5,808 bases of DNA from Spirochaetales bacterium (GTDB taxonomy: Bacteria; Spirochaetota; Spirochaetia; DSM-16054; Sediminispirochaetaceae), in NCBI GenBank assembly GCA_021767325.1, contig JAASTM010000180.1, positions 1 through 5,808 on the forward strand. The letters are read 5' to 3'. Numbering within the stretch: position 1 is the stretch's first letter; every line of letters begins with the position of its first letter. This document shows positions 1 to 5,681 of the stretch, one piece after another. The position numbers and the translations under genes were made by a program. Below the pieces are notes generated by a model. It saw only the letters and a program-made list of their open reading frames with translations. It was not told the DNA's origin and did not search any database.

Positions 1-1144
1 CGGTGACCTCGTAGAGTCCGTCCCAGTTATGATAACTGCTCAGACAGACAGGACCCTTTTCACTCAAATAGTAGGTATCTTTACTGCACACCAGTTCCTT
101 TTGTGGGCCTTCGGTATACACCGCAACAACAATACACATGCCCGCAGCCAGCACCGTCTGGTCGTAGCCGTCCAAAAACGGAGCCTCTCTCTCACTCGTC
201 CCGATGCCGTGCCCCGCGCCGAAATCACTGCAATAATTGATTCCCTTTTCTGCAGCCAATTCGAGCAGCTCTTTGTGAATGGTCGCGGATTTGACTCCTG
301 GATTGAGCATCGAAACGGCAGTCTGCTTGAGCAGCAGATTCTCCTGATATGCGCGTTTCTGCAGATGATGTGCTTCACCTATCACCATCATCCTGGCGGT
401 ATTGGCCCAGTACCCGCAATAGCGCGAGGTGGCTTCCAGGCGTACCAGTTCCCCGGCAGTGAATTTTCCAGCCGGTTTACCATACCACTGCTGCAATCCG
501 GTGCCGGCAGCTACAGCCGATAGACCGCTGGCCGTGCCGCCGGCTTCATATACGTGAACCCTGATCCGCTCGCAAAACTCGGACAGGGTGTATCCGTTTT
601 CCTCCAGGCTGCCTTCCAGGTGCTGAACAGCCCCGATCAGTCCGAACTCGAGCTGTTCGGCTGCAGTCCGCAGCAGGGCAATCTGGGATTCGTTCTTTAT
701 CATACGCAGCGAACGGATCTTTTTATCAGCTGCTGTCCACTGGATTTCCGGGCAGATTGCCTGCAGATGCGAAAAAAGTTCATAAGTTATCGACTCCGCT
801 TCGTAGCTGAGAGTGTTGACTGACAACTCGGCGGACGAACAGTATTCGCCGATAGCATCGGCCACAACTCTCATCGGATCCCGCTCTCCGTCTCCGTAGA
901 TTATCAGCTTGCCGCTCCAGCCCTGCGCATGCACCGCATCGCCCCACTCGAAGGGGCATATCATCGCTGCCCTTTCAGAATCAAGAATCAGGCAGGCTAT
1001 CGGACGTTCGGGGAATGAACCGGGAAAGGGAAATTCAATTCCGGTGACATAGGTGATACTATCGGAACAGGTCAGCAGTACCCCCGTACCCTCGAACTGT
1101 TCGGCTATACTTTTCAGATCGATGCCGCATTCATTTGTACTCAT
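1..1144 (-). CDS. M24 (creatinase/Xaa-Pro peptidase-like) protein with degenerate active site, 3' end missing
   Basis: The frame is open for 381 codons from an ATG at 1144 and runs off the window start, so the C-terminus is missing; M24 proteins with a creatinase-type N-domain usually have about 370-400 residues, so the loss is probably small. Residues 1-135 resemble the creatinase N-terminal domain. The linker with RMIKNESQIALLR (147-159) is typical, and a pita-bread domain follows. Family landmarks are visible: GELVRLE (231-237), GYWANTAR (244-251), GHGIG (311-315) and KDTYYLSEKG (355-364). Aligned by eye, the five metal ligands D, D, H, E, E read E237, N248, H312, A341 and K355. The second His becomes R319, and the His used by creatinase becomes W220. 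A normal aminopeptidase is therefore unlikely; a metal-free hydrolase or a pseudoenzyme fits better. A GAGGTGG ribosome site 5 nt before the ATG supports the start. It is divergent from an SDR gene and probably shares its control. Confidence 0.9.
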   Translation of the reverse strand, partial: MSTNECGIDLKSIAEQFEGTGVLLTCSDSITYVTGIEFPFPGSFPERPIACLILDSERAAMICPFEWGDAVHAQGWSGKLIIYGDGERDPMRVVADAIGEYCSSAELSVNTLSYEAESITYELFSHLQAICPEIQWTAADKKIRSLRMIKNESQIALLRTAAEQLEFGLIGAVQHLEGSLEENGYTLSEFCERIRVHVYEAGGTASGLSAVAAGTGLQQWYGKPAGKFTAGELVRLEATSRYCGYWANTARMMVIGEAHHLQKRAYQENLLLKQTAVSMLNPGVKSATIHKELLELAAEKGINYCSDFGAGHGIGTSEREAPFLDGYDQTVLAAGMCIVVAVYTEGPQKELVCSKDTYYLSEKGPVCLSSYHNWDGLYEVT

Positions 1145-1149
1145 TACTT

Positions 1150-1156
1150 CCACCTC
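1150..1156 (-). promoter_or_regulatory. Ribosome binding site of the M24 gene
   Basis: GAGGTGG on the minus strand lies 5 nt before the ATG at 1144. It closely matches the anti-Shine-Dalgarno complement and fixes this start; the nearby ATG at 1134 is out of frame. Confidence 0.8.
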
Positions 1157-1165
1157 GGTTTTCTA

Positions 1166-1195
1166 TTGACAAGAGTCCACACTCTGGAATATCGT
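1166..1195 (+). promoter_or_regulatory. Rightward promoter candidate for the SDR gene
   Basis: A perfect TTGACA (1166-1171) is followed after 18 bp by TATCGT (1190-1195), which matches four of six -10 bases. The -10 lies inside the inverted repeat at 1185-1199. A second -10-like TATTAT at 1200-1205 matches five of six bases but has no -35 at normal distance. The weak -10 could mean an activator or a different sigma context, so this promoter is less certain than the leftward one. Confidence 0.5.
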
Positions 1196-1199
1196 TCCA
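1185..1199. promoter_or_regulatory. TGGAA-N5-TTCCA inverted repeat, probable IclR-type operator
   Basis: The 15-bp site reads TGGAATATCGTTCCA: perfect 5-bp arms around a 5-bp centre. The known E. coli IclR consensus is TGGAAATNATTTCCA, with the same arms and spacing. The site covers the -10 of the rightward promoter and the predicted start of the leftward promoter, so one protein could control both genes. No regulator gene is visible in the window, and other families also bind short palindromes of this kind, so the IclR assignment is inference. Confidence 0.5.
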
Positions 1200-1203
1200 T
1201 ATT

Positions 1204-1232
1204 ATTAAAAACCTGAAAGGTAGACGTGTCAA
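1204..1232 (-). promoter_or_regulatory. Leftward sigma-70-type promoter for the M24 gene
   Basis: On the minus strand a perfect TTGACA (1232-1227) is followed after 17 bp by TTTAAT (1209-1204), so 11 of 12 bases match the consensus. The predicted start of transcription is near 1197, giving a leader of about 50 nt that contains the ribosome site. The predicted start falls inside the TGGAA-N5-TTCCA inverted repeat, so a bound protein should block initiation. Confidence 0.7.
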
Positions 1233-1258
1233 GCGGATTATGAGTAAGGTATGGATGG

Positions 1259-2032
1259 ATGCAGATGAAAAGACTTTCTGGAAAAACAGCAGTGGTAACC
1301 GGGGCAGCTTCAGGGATAGGCAGGGCAATTGCTCTCAAATTTGCAGAAGAGGGGGCAAAGGTATTGGTGGCCGATATTACCACTGAAGTGAAGGAAGGCG
1401 GCGCACCGACTGCCGAACTCATACTATCTCGAGGCGGTTCCGCTGAGTTCATTAGAACAGATGTGTCGAATTGGAACGACATGGATGCCTTGATCGGCCG
1501 AGCCGTTGAGAAGTTCGGTTCCGTAGATGTGATGGTAAATAATGCGGCAATCGGAGTGGACAAACCCCTTCTCGAAACAAGTGAGGAGGAGTTCGACCGG
1601 GTGATGGCCATCAACACCAAAGGTGTCTTTTTCGGCTGCAAACGCGCGATCCAACAGATGCTCACTCAGGAAATTCGAGGTGAGGCCCGCGGTCGTATAA
1701 TAAATATTTCATCACAGCATGGAATGATCTGTGCGCCTAACAATTTTGCCTACGGAGTAGGCAAAGGTGCGGTTGTGTATATGACCCGTCAGATTGCTGT
1801 GGACTATGCCAAGGATTACATCATCTGCAACGCAGTCGCTCCGGGTCGAGTACTGACGGGCAAACCGGTCTCTGCGGCCGATCCGCTGGACTATTCGAAA
1901 AACCGAACCCCTATGCCCCGCCTGGGGAAACCCGAGGATATCGCCAATGCGGCCCTTTTTCTGGCAAGTGAAGAGGCAACCTATATTGCCGGTGTCAACC
2001 TAATGGTAGACGGCGGCTGGATGGCAGGATAG
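1259..2032 (+). CDS. Classical short-chain dehydrogenase/reductase (SDR), NAD-type
   Basis: This complete 257-residue protein is of normal length for a classical SDR, a soluble NAD(P)-dependent oxidoreductase with a Rossmann fold. The cofactor motif TGAASGIG is at 14-21, and D39 ends the second strand, which usually means NAD(H) rather than NADP(H). D68-V69 and NNAA (94-97) follow. The catalytic tetrad is N119, S152, Y165 and K169, the last two as YGVGK. The usual PG motif is APGRVLT (194-200), and the end has the family's typical VDGGW. All key residues are present, so the enzyme should be active. The substrate cannot be read from the sequence; FabG-like reductases and sugar or polyol dehydrogenases share these motifs. 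The ATG at 1259 is chosen because TAAGG (1245-1249) lies 9 nt upstream; ATG 1265 is an in-frame alternative. It is divergent from the M24 gene, and its 3' end overlaps the convergent membrane protein gene by 38 bp. Confidence 0.93.
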   Translation: MQMKRLSGKTAVVTGAASGIGRAIALKFAEEGAKVLVADITTEVKEGGAPTAELILSRGGSAEFIRTDVSNWNDMDALIGRAVEKFGSVDVMVNNAAIGVDKPLLETSEEEFDRVMAINTKGVFFGCKRAIQQMLTQEIRGEARGRIINISSQHGMICAPNNFAYGVGKGAVVYMTRQIAVDYAKDYIICNAVAPGRVLTGKPVSAADPLDYSKNRTPMPRLGKPEDIANAALFLASEEATYIAGVNLMVDGGWMAG

Positions 2033-3506
2033 AGTCAACCTTTTCAATTCTTTTAATCCCTTTTCCATCCACTATCAGCCGGATACGGTCGATGAATACG
2101 GCATCATCCCCCTGGTACCACACTATTACATTGAGATGATATATCCGCTTGACAGGTATTAGCTTTTGTACGCGGCCTTCCGAGACAATCGGGATTTCTC
2201 GGCGCTGCACGGTAAGATACCGCAGCAGCCTTCTTAGGCTGATAATATTGATGTCGGCCATACCCTTGATCCTCGAATGCAGCTTTTTGATGGTTCTAGT
2301 ATTGAGCCGAACATTTTTTTCATACACCAGAACTGTCTCGGATGCAGTGGTTGCTAAAAATTTTTCAAATGAGCTGCGGCTGCGGATTTTCCGGATTTCT
2401 TCCGGCAGTCGGGCAAAGTCGCTGAATGCAACTCGCTCTTTTACGTAGGCCATTTTCCTTTTAGCCCGTGGGTCATACACCTTCACTCCGCGGTCATAGA
2501 AGAAAGACCCGATTGACCGGCTGAACAGATCCCTAAAAACATCTTTGATCCGGTCCTTCAGCATGTAGCTGACCACCAGGAGAATGAACAGAGAGGTACT
2601 CAGGTTACCGAACCATGTCTGCCCCATAAAAGCTATGGCCGTTGCAATAAACATCGCGATTCCGGCGGCTACCGCATACAGCACATGCTCTACCCGTTTC
2701 CCCTGCTGTTTGCGCCGTACATTAAAAAACAGAACCTCGCTGCTGTACCGTTTCAATATTTTAGCGCGGTAGGCGTACTCTTCATATTCATCCGGGTTTT
2801 CACTGCTAGTGCTCACGGACGCGTATCCGCAGCGGCGCCGATACTCCATCTCCGTACTGACAACCTTTTCCAATTGCCGCACGATGTCTGCACTACTGCG
2901 GTACGTATACATCAAATCCAGCATCCAAAGCATGTACTTTTCTAGCTCGAGTGAAATATACTCATCTATCAGGATTGTGTGATAGCGCACCTTCTCGGAA
3001 AGCTCCCCGACGAGGCCGGCGGATGCATGGAAATGGCCGGCAACCTCGGCCATCGCATCGATCATCTTTGATATCTCGCCACTCCACTCCTCCGGTTGCG
3101 TACGTTTCACTTTCTTTCGCGTTTTATAATAAGAATCACGCAGCACTGACTTGAAAACACTTCCACAGAGTTTGGTTTCATACACATAGTCCCCGAAATT
3201 GAACTCGTCAGGCCGGTCTTCGGTTTGGGTCAGCATGGAACGAACCCGGACAAACGGAGATTTCTCCTCTGAGATGAGCTCATCCAGAGAAAACACCGGG
3301 GTGTTAAATCGCAGATACAGCTTCTGGTCCTCGTAAAAATGCTCTTTGGGGTAACTGTTCGGGTTGATATTGAAGGAATACGGAAAAAACAGGTAAAGCC
3401 TGATATTGAAATAGTTTTTGCGCTGCCTGTACCGGCTGTGAATGAGGTAACGAATTTTCAGTTCGAGGGAGTGCCGACCATGTTGTCGATACAGAAAGCG
3501 CTTCAT
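1995..3506 (-). CDS. Conserved hypothetical membrane protein with a central two-helix hairpin
   Basis: I cannot assign a function to this 503-residue protein. The N-terminal 270 residues are mostly charged and soluble, with a basic start, an aromatic stretch (NYFNIRLYLFFPYSF, 31-45) and an LYLRFNTP segment (63-70). Two hydrophobic segments lie close together at about 273-294 and 298-316, split by a short loop, and are followed by SYMLKDRIKD (313-322). The rest is soluble and basic, ending in a strand-rich part (about 448-490). This suggests a hairpin in the inner membrane with both large domains in the cytoplasm. The layout and the YMLKDRIK motif recall an uncharacterised family that I believe is widespread in bacteria, but this is from memory. 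No catalytic motif stands out. The ATG at 3506 is the only plausible start, because an in-frame stop lies two codons upstream; the ribosome site is weak. The 3' end lies inside the SDR gene on the other strand. Confidence 0.85.
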   Translation of the reverse strand: MKRFLYRQHGRHSLELKIRYLIHSRYRQRKNYFNIRLYLFFPYSFNINPNSYPKEHFYEDQKLYLRFNTPVFSLDELISEEKSPFVRVRSMLTQTEDRPDEFNFGDYVYETKLCGSVFKSVLRDSYYKTRKKVKRTQPEEWSGEISKMIDAMAEVAGHFHASAGLVGELSEKVRYHTILIDEYISLELEKYMLWMLDLMYTYRSSADIVRQLEKVVSTEMEYRRRCGYASVSTSSENPDEYEEYAYRAKILKRYSSEVLFFNVRRKQQGKRVEHVLYAVAAGIAMFIATAIAFMGQTWFGNLSTSLFILLVVSYMLKDRIKDVFRDLFSRSIGSFFYDRGVKVYDPRAKRKMAYVKERVAFSDFARLPEEIRKIRSRSSFEKFLATTASETVLVYEKNVRLNTRTIKKLHSRIKGMADINIISLRRLLRYLTVQRREIPIVSEGRVQKLIPVKRIYHLNVIVWYQGDDAVFIDRIRLIVDGKGIKRIEKVDSILPSSRRLPLG

Positions 3507-3555
3507 ATCCGATTAGGATACACCTAAAAGCTGTCCAATGGAAAGCCAAAATAAT

Positions 3556-3583
3556 TTGCAATTCCGAGGTTATGCGGTATAAT
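3556..3583 (+). promoter_or_regulatory. Rightward promoter for the 158-residue orphan gene
   Basis: TTGCAA (3556-3561) is followed after 16 bp by a perfect TATAAT (3578-3583). Transcription would start near 3590, giving a leader of about 20 nt that carries an AAGGGG ribosome site (3600-3605) 6 nt before the ATG at 3612. Confidence 0.65.
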
Positions 3584-3608
3584 ATTACATTGTATTAAAA
3601 AGGGGCAA
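3579..3608 (-). promoter_or_regulatory. Leftward promoter candidate for the membrane protein gene
   Basis: On the minus strand TTGCCC (3608-3603) is followed after 18 bp by TATTAT (3584-3579), five of six at -10 but weak at -35. Its -10 occupies almost the same bases as the -10 of the rightward promoter. The implied leader is about 65 nt. Confidence 0.35.
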
Positions 3609-3611
3609 AAA

Positions 3612-4088
3612 ATGATATTAGAAGATTCATCCGGAAACTCCTTCCAGCCGAAGAGCAGTGAAGAAATCGAAAAAGTAATTACCCTGGTCGGCAATGACAT
3701 CGATCATTGTATTCTCAGCGACGGAGACTCGTTTATCCAGACTGCTGCTACGCGGGAAGGCTTATTGGTGGAGTATCATGATGCCGGCAGATACTACCAA
3801 AGCACCGATACAAACCTGCCAGCGGACACCGTACAACGGCTGTTCACCAAGTTTTTTGAAGGCGACATCTCTTGGAAACAGGAAATCCCCTTTACCCTGC
3901 AGAACGCATCCAGCTCGGCAGCCTCTCCGGCGACCGGAGCAGCGAACTCGACCGGGGGCAAGGTTACCGAATTCGAAGCCCGCAGCCTCAAAGACACTGT
4001 CATGAACTCAGTCAAAAACGAGGCTCAGAACTCCCTCTCCTATTTCATCCGACGGATAGTACGCAGGTTTTTCCGCCGGATTTTTTAA
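3612..4088 (+). CDS. Orphan 158-residue protein with Ser/Ala linker and Arg-Arg amphipathic tail
   Basis: I do not recognise this protein with certainty. Residues 17-95 look like one small alpha/beta domain: a helix (EEIEKVITLVGN), strands around HCILSDGDSFIQTA and GLLVEYHDAGRYYQ, then a helix (ADTVQRLFTKFFEGD) ending in a WKQEIPF strand. The pattern faintly recalls small Imm1-like domains, but I would not name it on that. Residues 99-117 form a low-complexity Ser/Ala/Thr/Gly linker. A predicted helix (about 119-158) ends in alternating hydrophobic pairs and Arg pairs (FIRRIVRRFFRRIF, 145-158), likely to bind membrane surface or nucleic acid. There is no signal peptide. The start is supported by AAGGGG 6 nt before the ATG and a good promoter just upstream. 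It probably forms a single-gene unit, since a terminator overlaps its last codons. Confidence 0.82.
   Translation: MILEDSSGNSFQPKSSEEIEKVITLVGNDIDHCILSDGDSFIQTAATREGLLVEYHDAGRYYQSTDTNLPADTVQRLFTKFFEGDISWKQEIPFTLQNASSSAASPATGAANSTGGKVTEFEARSLKDTVMNSVKNEAQNSLSYFIRRIVRRFFRRIF
4047..4086 (+). terminator. Probable intrinsic terminator overlapping the end of the orphan gene
   Basis: ATCCGACGG (4047-4055) can pair with CCGCCGGAT (4073-4081), eight pairs with one A-C mismatch, around a 17-nt loop. A run of six T (4081-4086) follows directly. The hairpin encodes the Arg-rich tail, and the T run supplies the last Ile-Phe codons and part of the stop codon. The loop is longer than ideal, so efficiency is uncertain. 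Confidence 0.5.
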
Positions 4089-4207
4089 TGATTGGCATTC
4101 CATTGAAATAGGTTCTCAGATAGTTAAGCCTCCAATTATCATAGTCGCAAATATGTATGTGTATTATTCCCCTTGCACTATCCGTCAATTCTCCATAGAG
4201 TAGAGAT
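4089..4207. other. 119-bp AT-rich spacer before the thioesterase gene
   Basis: This stretch contains no convincing small gene. It is AT-rich and includes a TATGTATGTGTAT run (4153-4165). The only promoter-like pair is TTGCAC (4173-4178), 17 bp, TAGAGT (4196-4201). A separate TATTAT (4162-4167) lacks a -35 at proper distance. Confidence 0.5.
4173..4201 (+). promoter_or_regulatory. Weak promoter candidate for the thioesterase gene
   Basis: TTGCAC (4173-4178) is spaced 17 bp from TAGAGT (4196-4201), with three and four matches to the consensus hexamers. If used, transcription would start at about 4208, on the GTG start codon itself, which would make a leaderless message. This is tentative. Confidence 0.25.
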
Positions 4208-4948
4208 GTGATAAAAGAAGACTACATCTACCACATGCCCCACACCGTACTCTATAGTGAAACCGATGCCCGCGGGCGTCTGTCTTTACCCGCACTTTTC
4301 TCACTTTTTCAGGAAGCAGCCTTGCTGCAGGCCGAGCAGCTCGGCTTTGGTGAAACCTACTGCGCACAGGAGGGCCTGATGTGGGTTCTCTCACGCCTGT
4401 TGCTCGAAATAGATGATTTCCCGGGTCATCGCGATGAACTCCGGTTGAGCACCTGGCCGAAAACACCGCAGGGCCCGTTTGCGAACCGTGATTTTCGGCT
4501 GCAGGACACCGAAGGGACAATAAAAGGCCGGGCTACCAGTGCCTGGCTGCTGCTGAATATCGATACCATGCGTCCGGTACGGCCGAAAGAGCTTTTCGCT
4601 CCGTATCCGCTGGATCAGATGGAAGATGCCCTGCCCGAGGCTGCACCAAAAATAAATTCCGTTGATACGGAGGGCTGCAGCGAACTCGAGGTTACGGCCC
4701 GTTATTCCGACCTGGATCAGAACGATCATGTGAACAATACGCGCTATGTACGCTGGTTTCTCGACTGTTATTCACCGGAAGAGATAAATGCAGTGCAGAG
4801 CCTGCGTTTTTCTATCAACTACCTGCAGGCGGCATCGTACATGGACAAGGTAAAACTCCGCCGCTGCGATTGCGACTCCGAATCCACGGTGTTCGGATAC
4901 CTGCAGGACGAGACACCCACCTTCTCGGCCCGCATCCAGCTTCGATAA
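4208..4948 (+). CDS. Acyl-ACP thioesterase (FatA/FatB family, double hotdog)
   Basis: This complete 246-residue protein matches bacterial acyl-ACP thioesterases in length. These cytoplasmic enzymes release free fatty acids from acyl carrier protein. The first hotdog domain (about 8-130) shows YSETDARGRLSLPALFSLFQEAA (16-38) and WVLSRLLLEI (59-68), both typical. The second carries the family signature SDLDQNDHVNNTRYVRWFLD (167-186), in which D170, N172 and H174 match the Asp, Asn and His shown to be catalytic in plant FatB. The Glu usually found in the next strand region is not evident; Q207 or A208 stands there. The start is probably GTG 4208, since the ATG at 4206 meets a stop at once; ATG 4235 (M10) is an alternative that keeps the whole fold. 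No clear ribosome site is seen for either. The gene ends 2 bp from the convergent methyltransferase gene and is probably transcribed alone. Confidence 0.9.
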   Translation: MIKEDYIYHMPHTVLYSETDARGRLSLPALFSLFQEAALLQAEQLGFGETYCAQEGLMWVLSRLLLEIDDFPGHRDELRLSTWPKTPQGPFANRDFRLQDTEGTIKGRATSAWLLLNIDTMRPVRPKELFAPYPLDQMEDALPEAAPKINSVDTEGCSELEVTARYSDLDQNDHVNNTRYVRWFLDCYSPEEINAVQSLRFSINYLQAASYMDKVKLRRCDCDSESTVFGYLQDETPTFSARIQLR

Positions 4949-4950
4949 CC

Positions 4951-5655
4951 CTACCCCTGCGTATCCGAGGAGCCCTGGAGCTGCAACACTATGCTGCGCC
5001 CGGCCTTGATATCCACCACACGCATGTTCAGGAGTGCGGCCAGTACTTCGAAGCTGCGAGGCGAATAAAAACACACATGCGTCGGGTCCTGCCGGTACCA
5101 CCAGCCGGCAAAGCGCTGGCGGTCGCCGAAATGCAGCAGGGTCCGCAGCGCCACATATCCGCCCGGCCGCAGCACCTGCCGCAGCCGCCGGAACTCCTCC
5201 AAAGGCTGGAACAGGTGTTCGGCTACTTCGACCGCGGTCACCGCATCGTAGCACCGGCCTTGCCACTCCAGCCCCGGTGCAAACAGCGGATCATAAATAT
5301 CCACTTCAAAGCCCATCTCCTGCAGCACGCCAGCGAACACAGGATTCGGACCACTGCCGAAATCCAAGACCTTCGCCGCCGGCGTTTCGGCCGGCGGTGC
5401 AATGTGCGGCAGCAGAGCCTCCTCTGCAAAACCGCGCAGATAGGCCACATAGCATTCATCCTCCGAGGAGTTATTGTGTTCGAGATAACGTTCACGTTCC
5501 CGGGATTCGTCAGGGCGCTGCAGCGGATCGAGAAACACCAGATCGCAGTACCGGCAGTGAAAGTAGCGGGCAGCCTTTACCTCCACCCACTCTTCCACAC
5601 CTGCTTCCACTTGCCCTGCGGGTTGGCCGCCGCACAGGGGGCATGAGCTCATCAT
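4951..5655 (-). CDS. Class I SAM-dependent methyltransferase with N-terminal zinc ribbon
   Basis: The protein has 234 residues if it starts at ATG 5655. C5 and C8 (CPLC) with C34 and C37 (CRYC) form a zinc ribbon, followed by a short linker (about 45-90). The methyltransferase domain follows: SAM motif VLDFGSGPNP (96-105), acidic D122 ending the second strand, EVAEH (143-147), and VLRPGGYVALRT (161-172). A later DPTHVCFYSP (190-199) is common in the Methyltransf_23-like group, often found with glycan, lipid or small-molecule modification; the acceptor here is unknown. The start is uncertain. A GTG at 5712 would add 19 residues without family character and overlap the upstream gene by 31 bp; ATG 5655 or 5652, with GGGG just upstream, places the ribbon at the N-terminus as expected. 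It lies 26 bp after the upstream gene on the same strand, probably in one operon. It is visibly GC-richer than the genes to its left. Confidence 0.9.
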   Translation of the reverse strand: MMSSCPLCGGQPAGQVEAGVEEWVEVKAARYFHCRYCDLVFLDPLQRPDESRERERYLEHNNSSEDECYVAYLRGFAEEALLPHIAPPAETPAAKVLDFGSGPNPVFAGVLQEMGFEVDIYDPLFAPGLEWQGRCYDAVTAVEVAEHLFQPLEEFRRLRQVLRPGGYVALRTLLHFGDRQRFAGWWYRQDPTHVCFYSPRSFEVLAALLNMRVVDIKAGRSIVLQLQGSSDTQG

Positions 5656-5681
5656 GCCCCAGCATACCACAGCGGCGGGTA

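Noticed and set aside
29..823. Open frames on the + strand (29-523 and 554-823)
   Set aside because: They lie antisense to the M24 gene, which has clear family motifs; they show no domain character and have no ribosome site.
1144..1665. 173-codon minus-strand open frame opposite the SDR gene
   Set aside because: It is Ser/Thr-rich with no recognisable motif, and the opposite strand carries an intact SDR with all catalytic residues.
4153..4165. TATGTATGTGTAT run as a tandem repeat
   Set aside because: It is too short and imperfect to call; it is expected by chance in an AT-rich spacer.
4391..4729. 112-codon minus-strand open frame inside the thioesterase gene
   Set aside because: It lies antisense to the conserved thioesterase signature and has no signal of its own.
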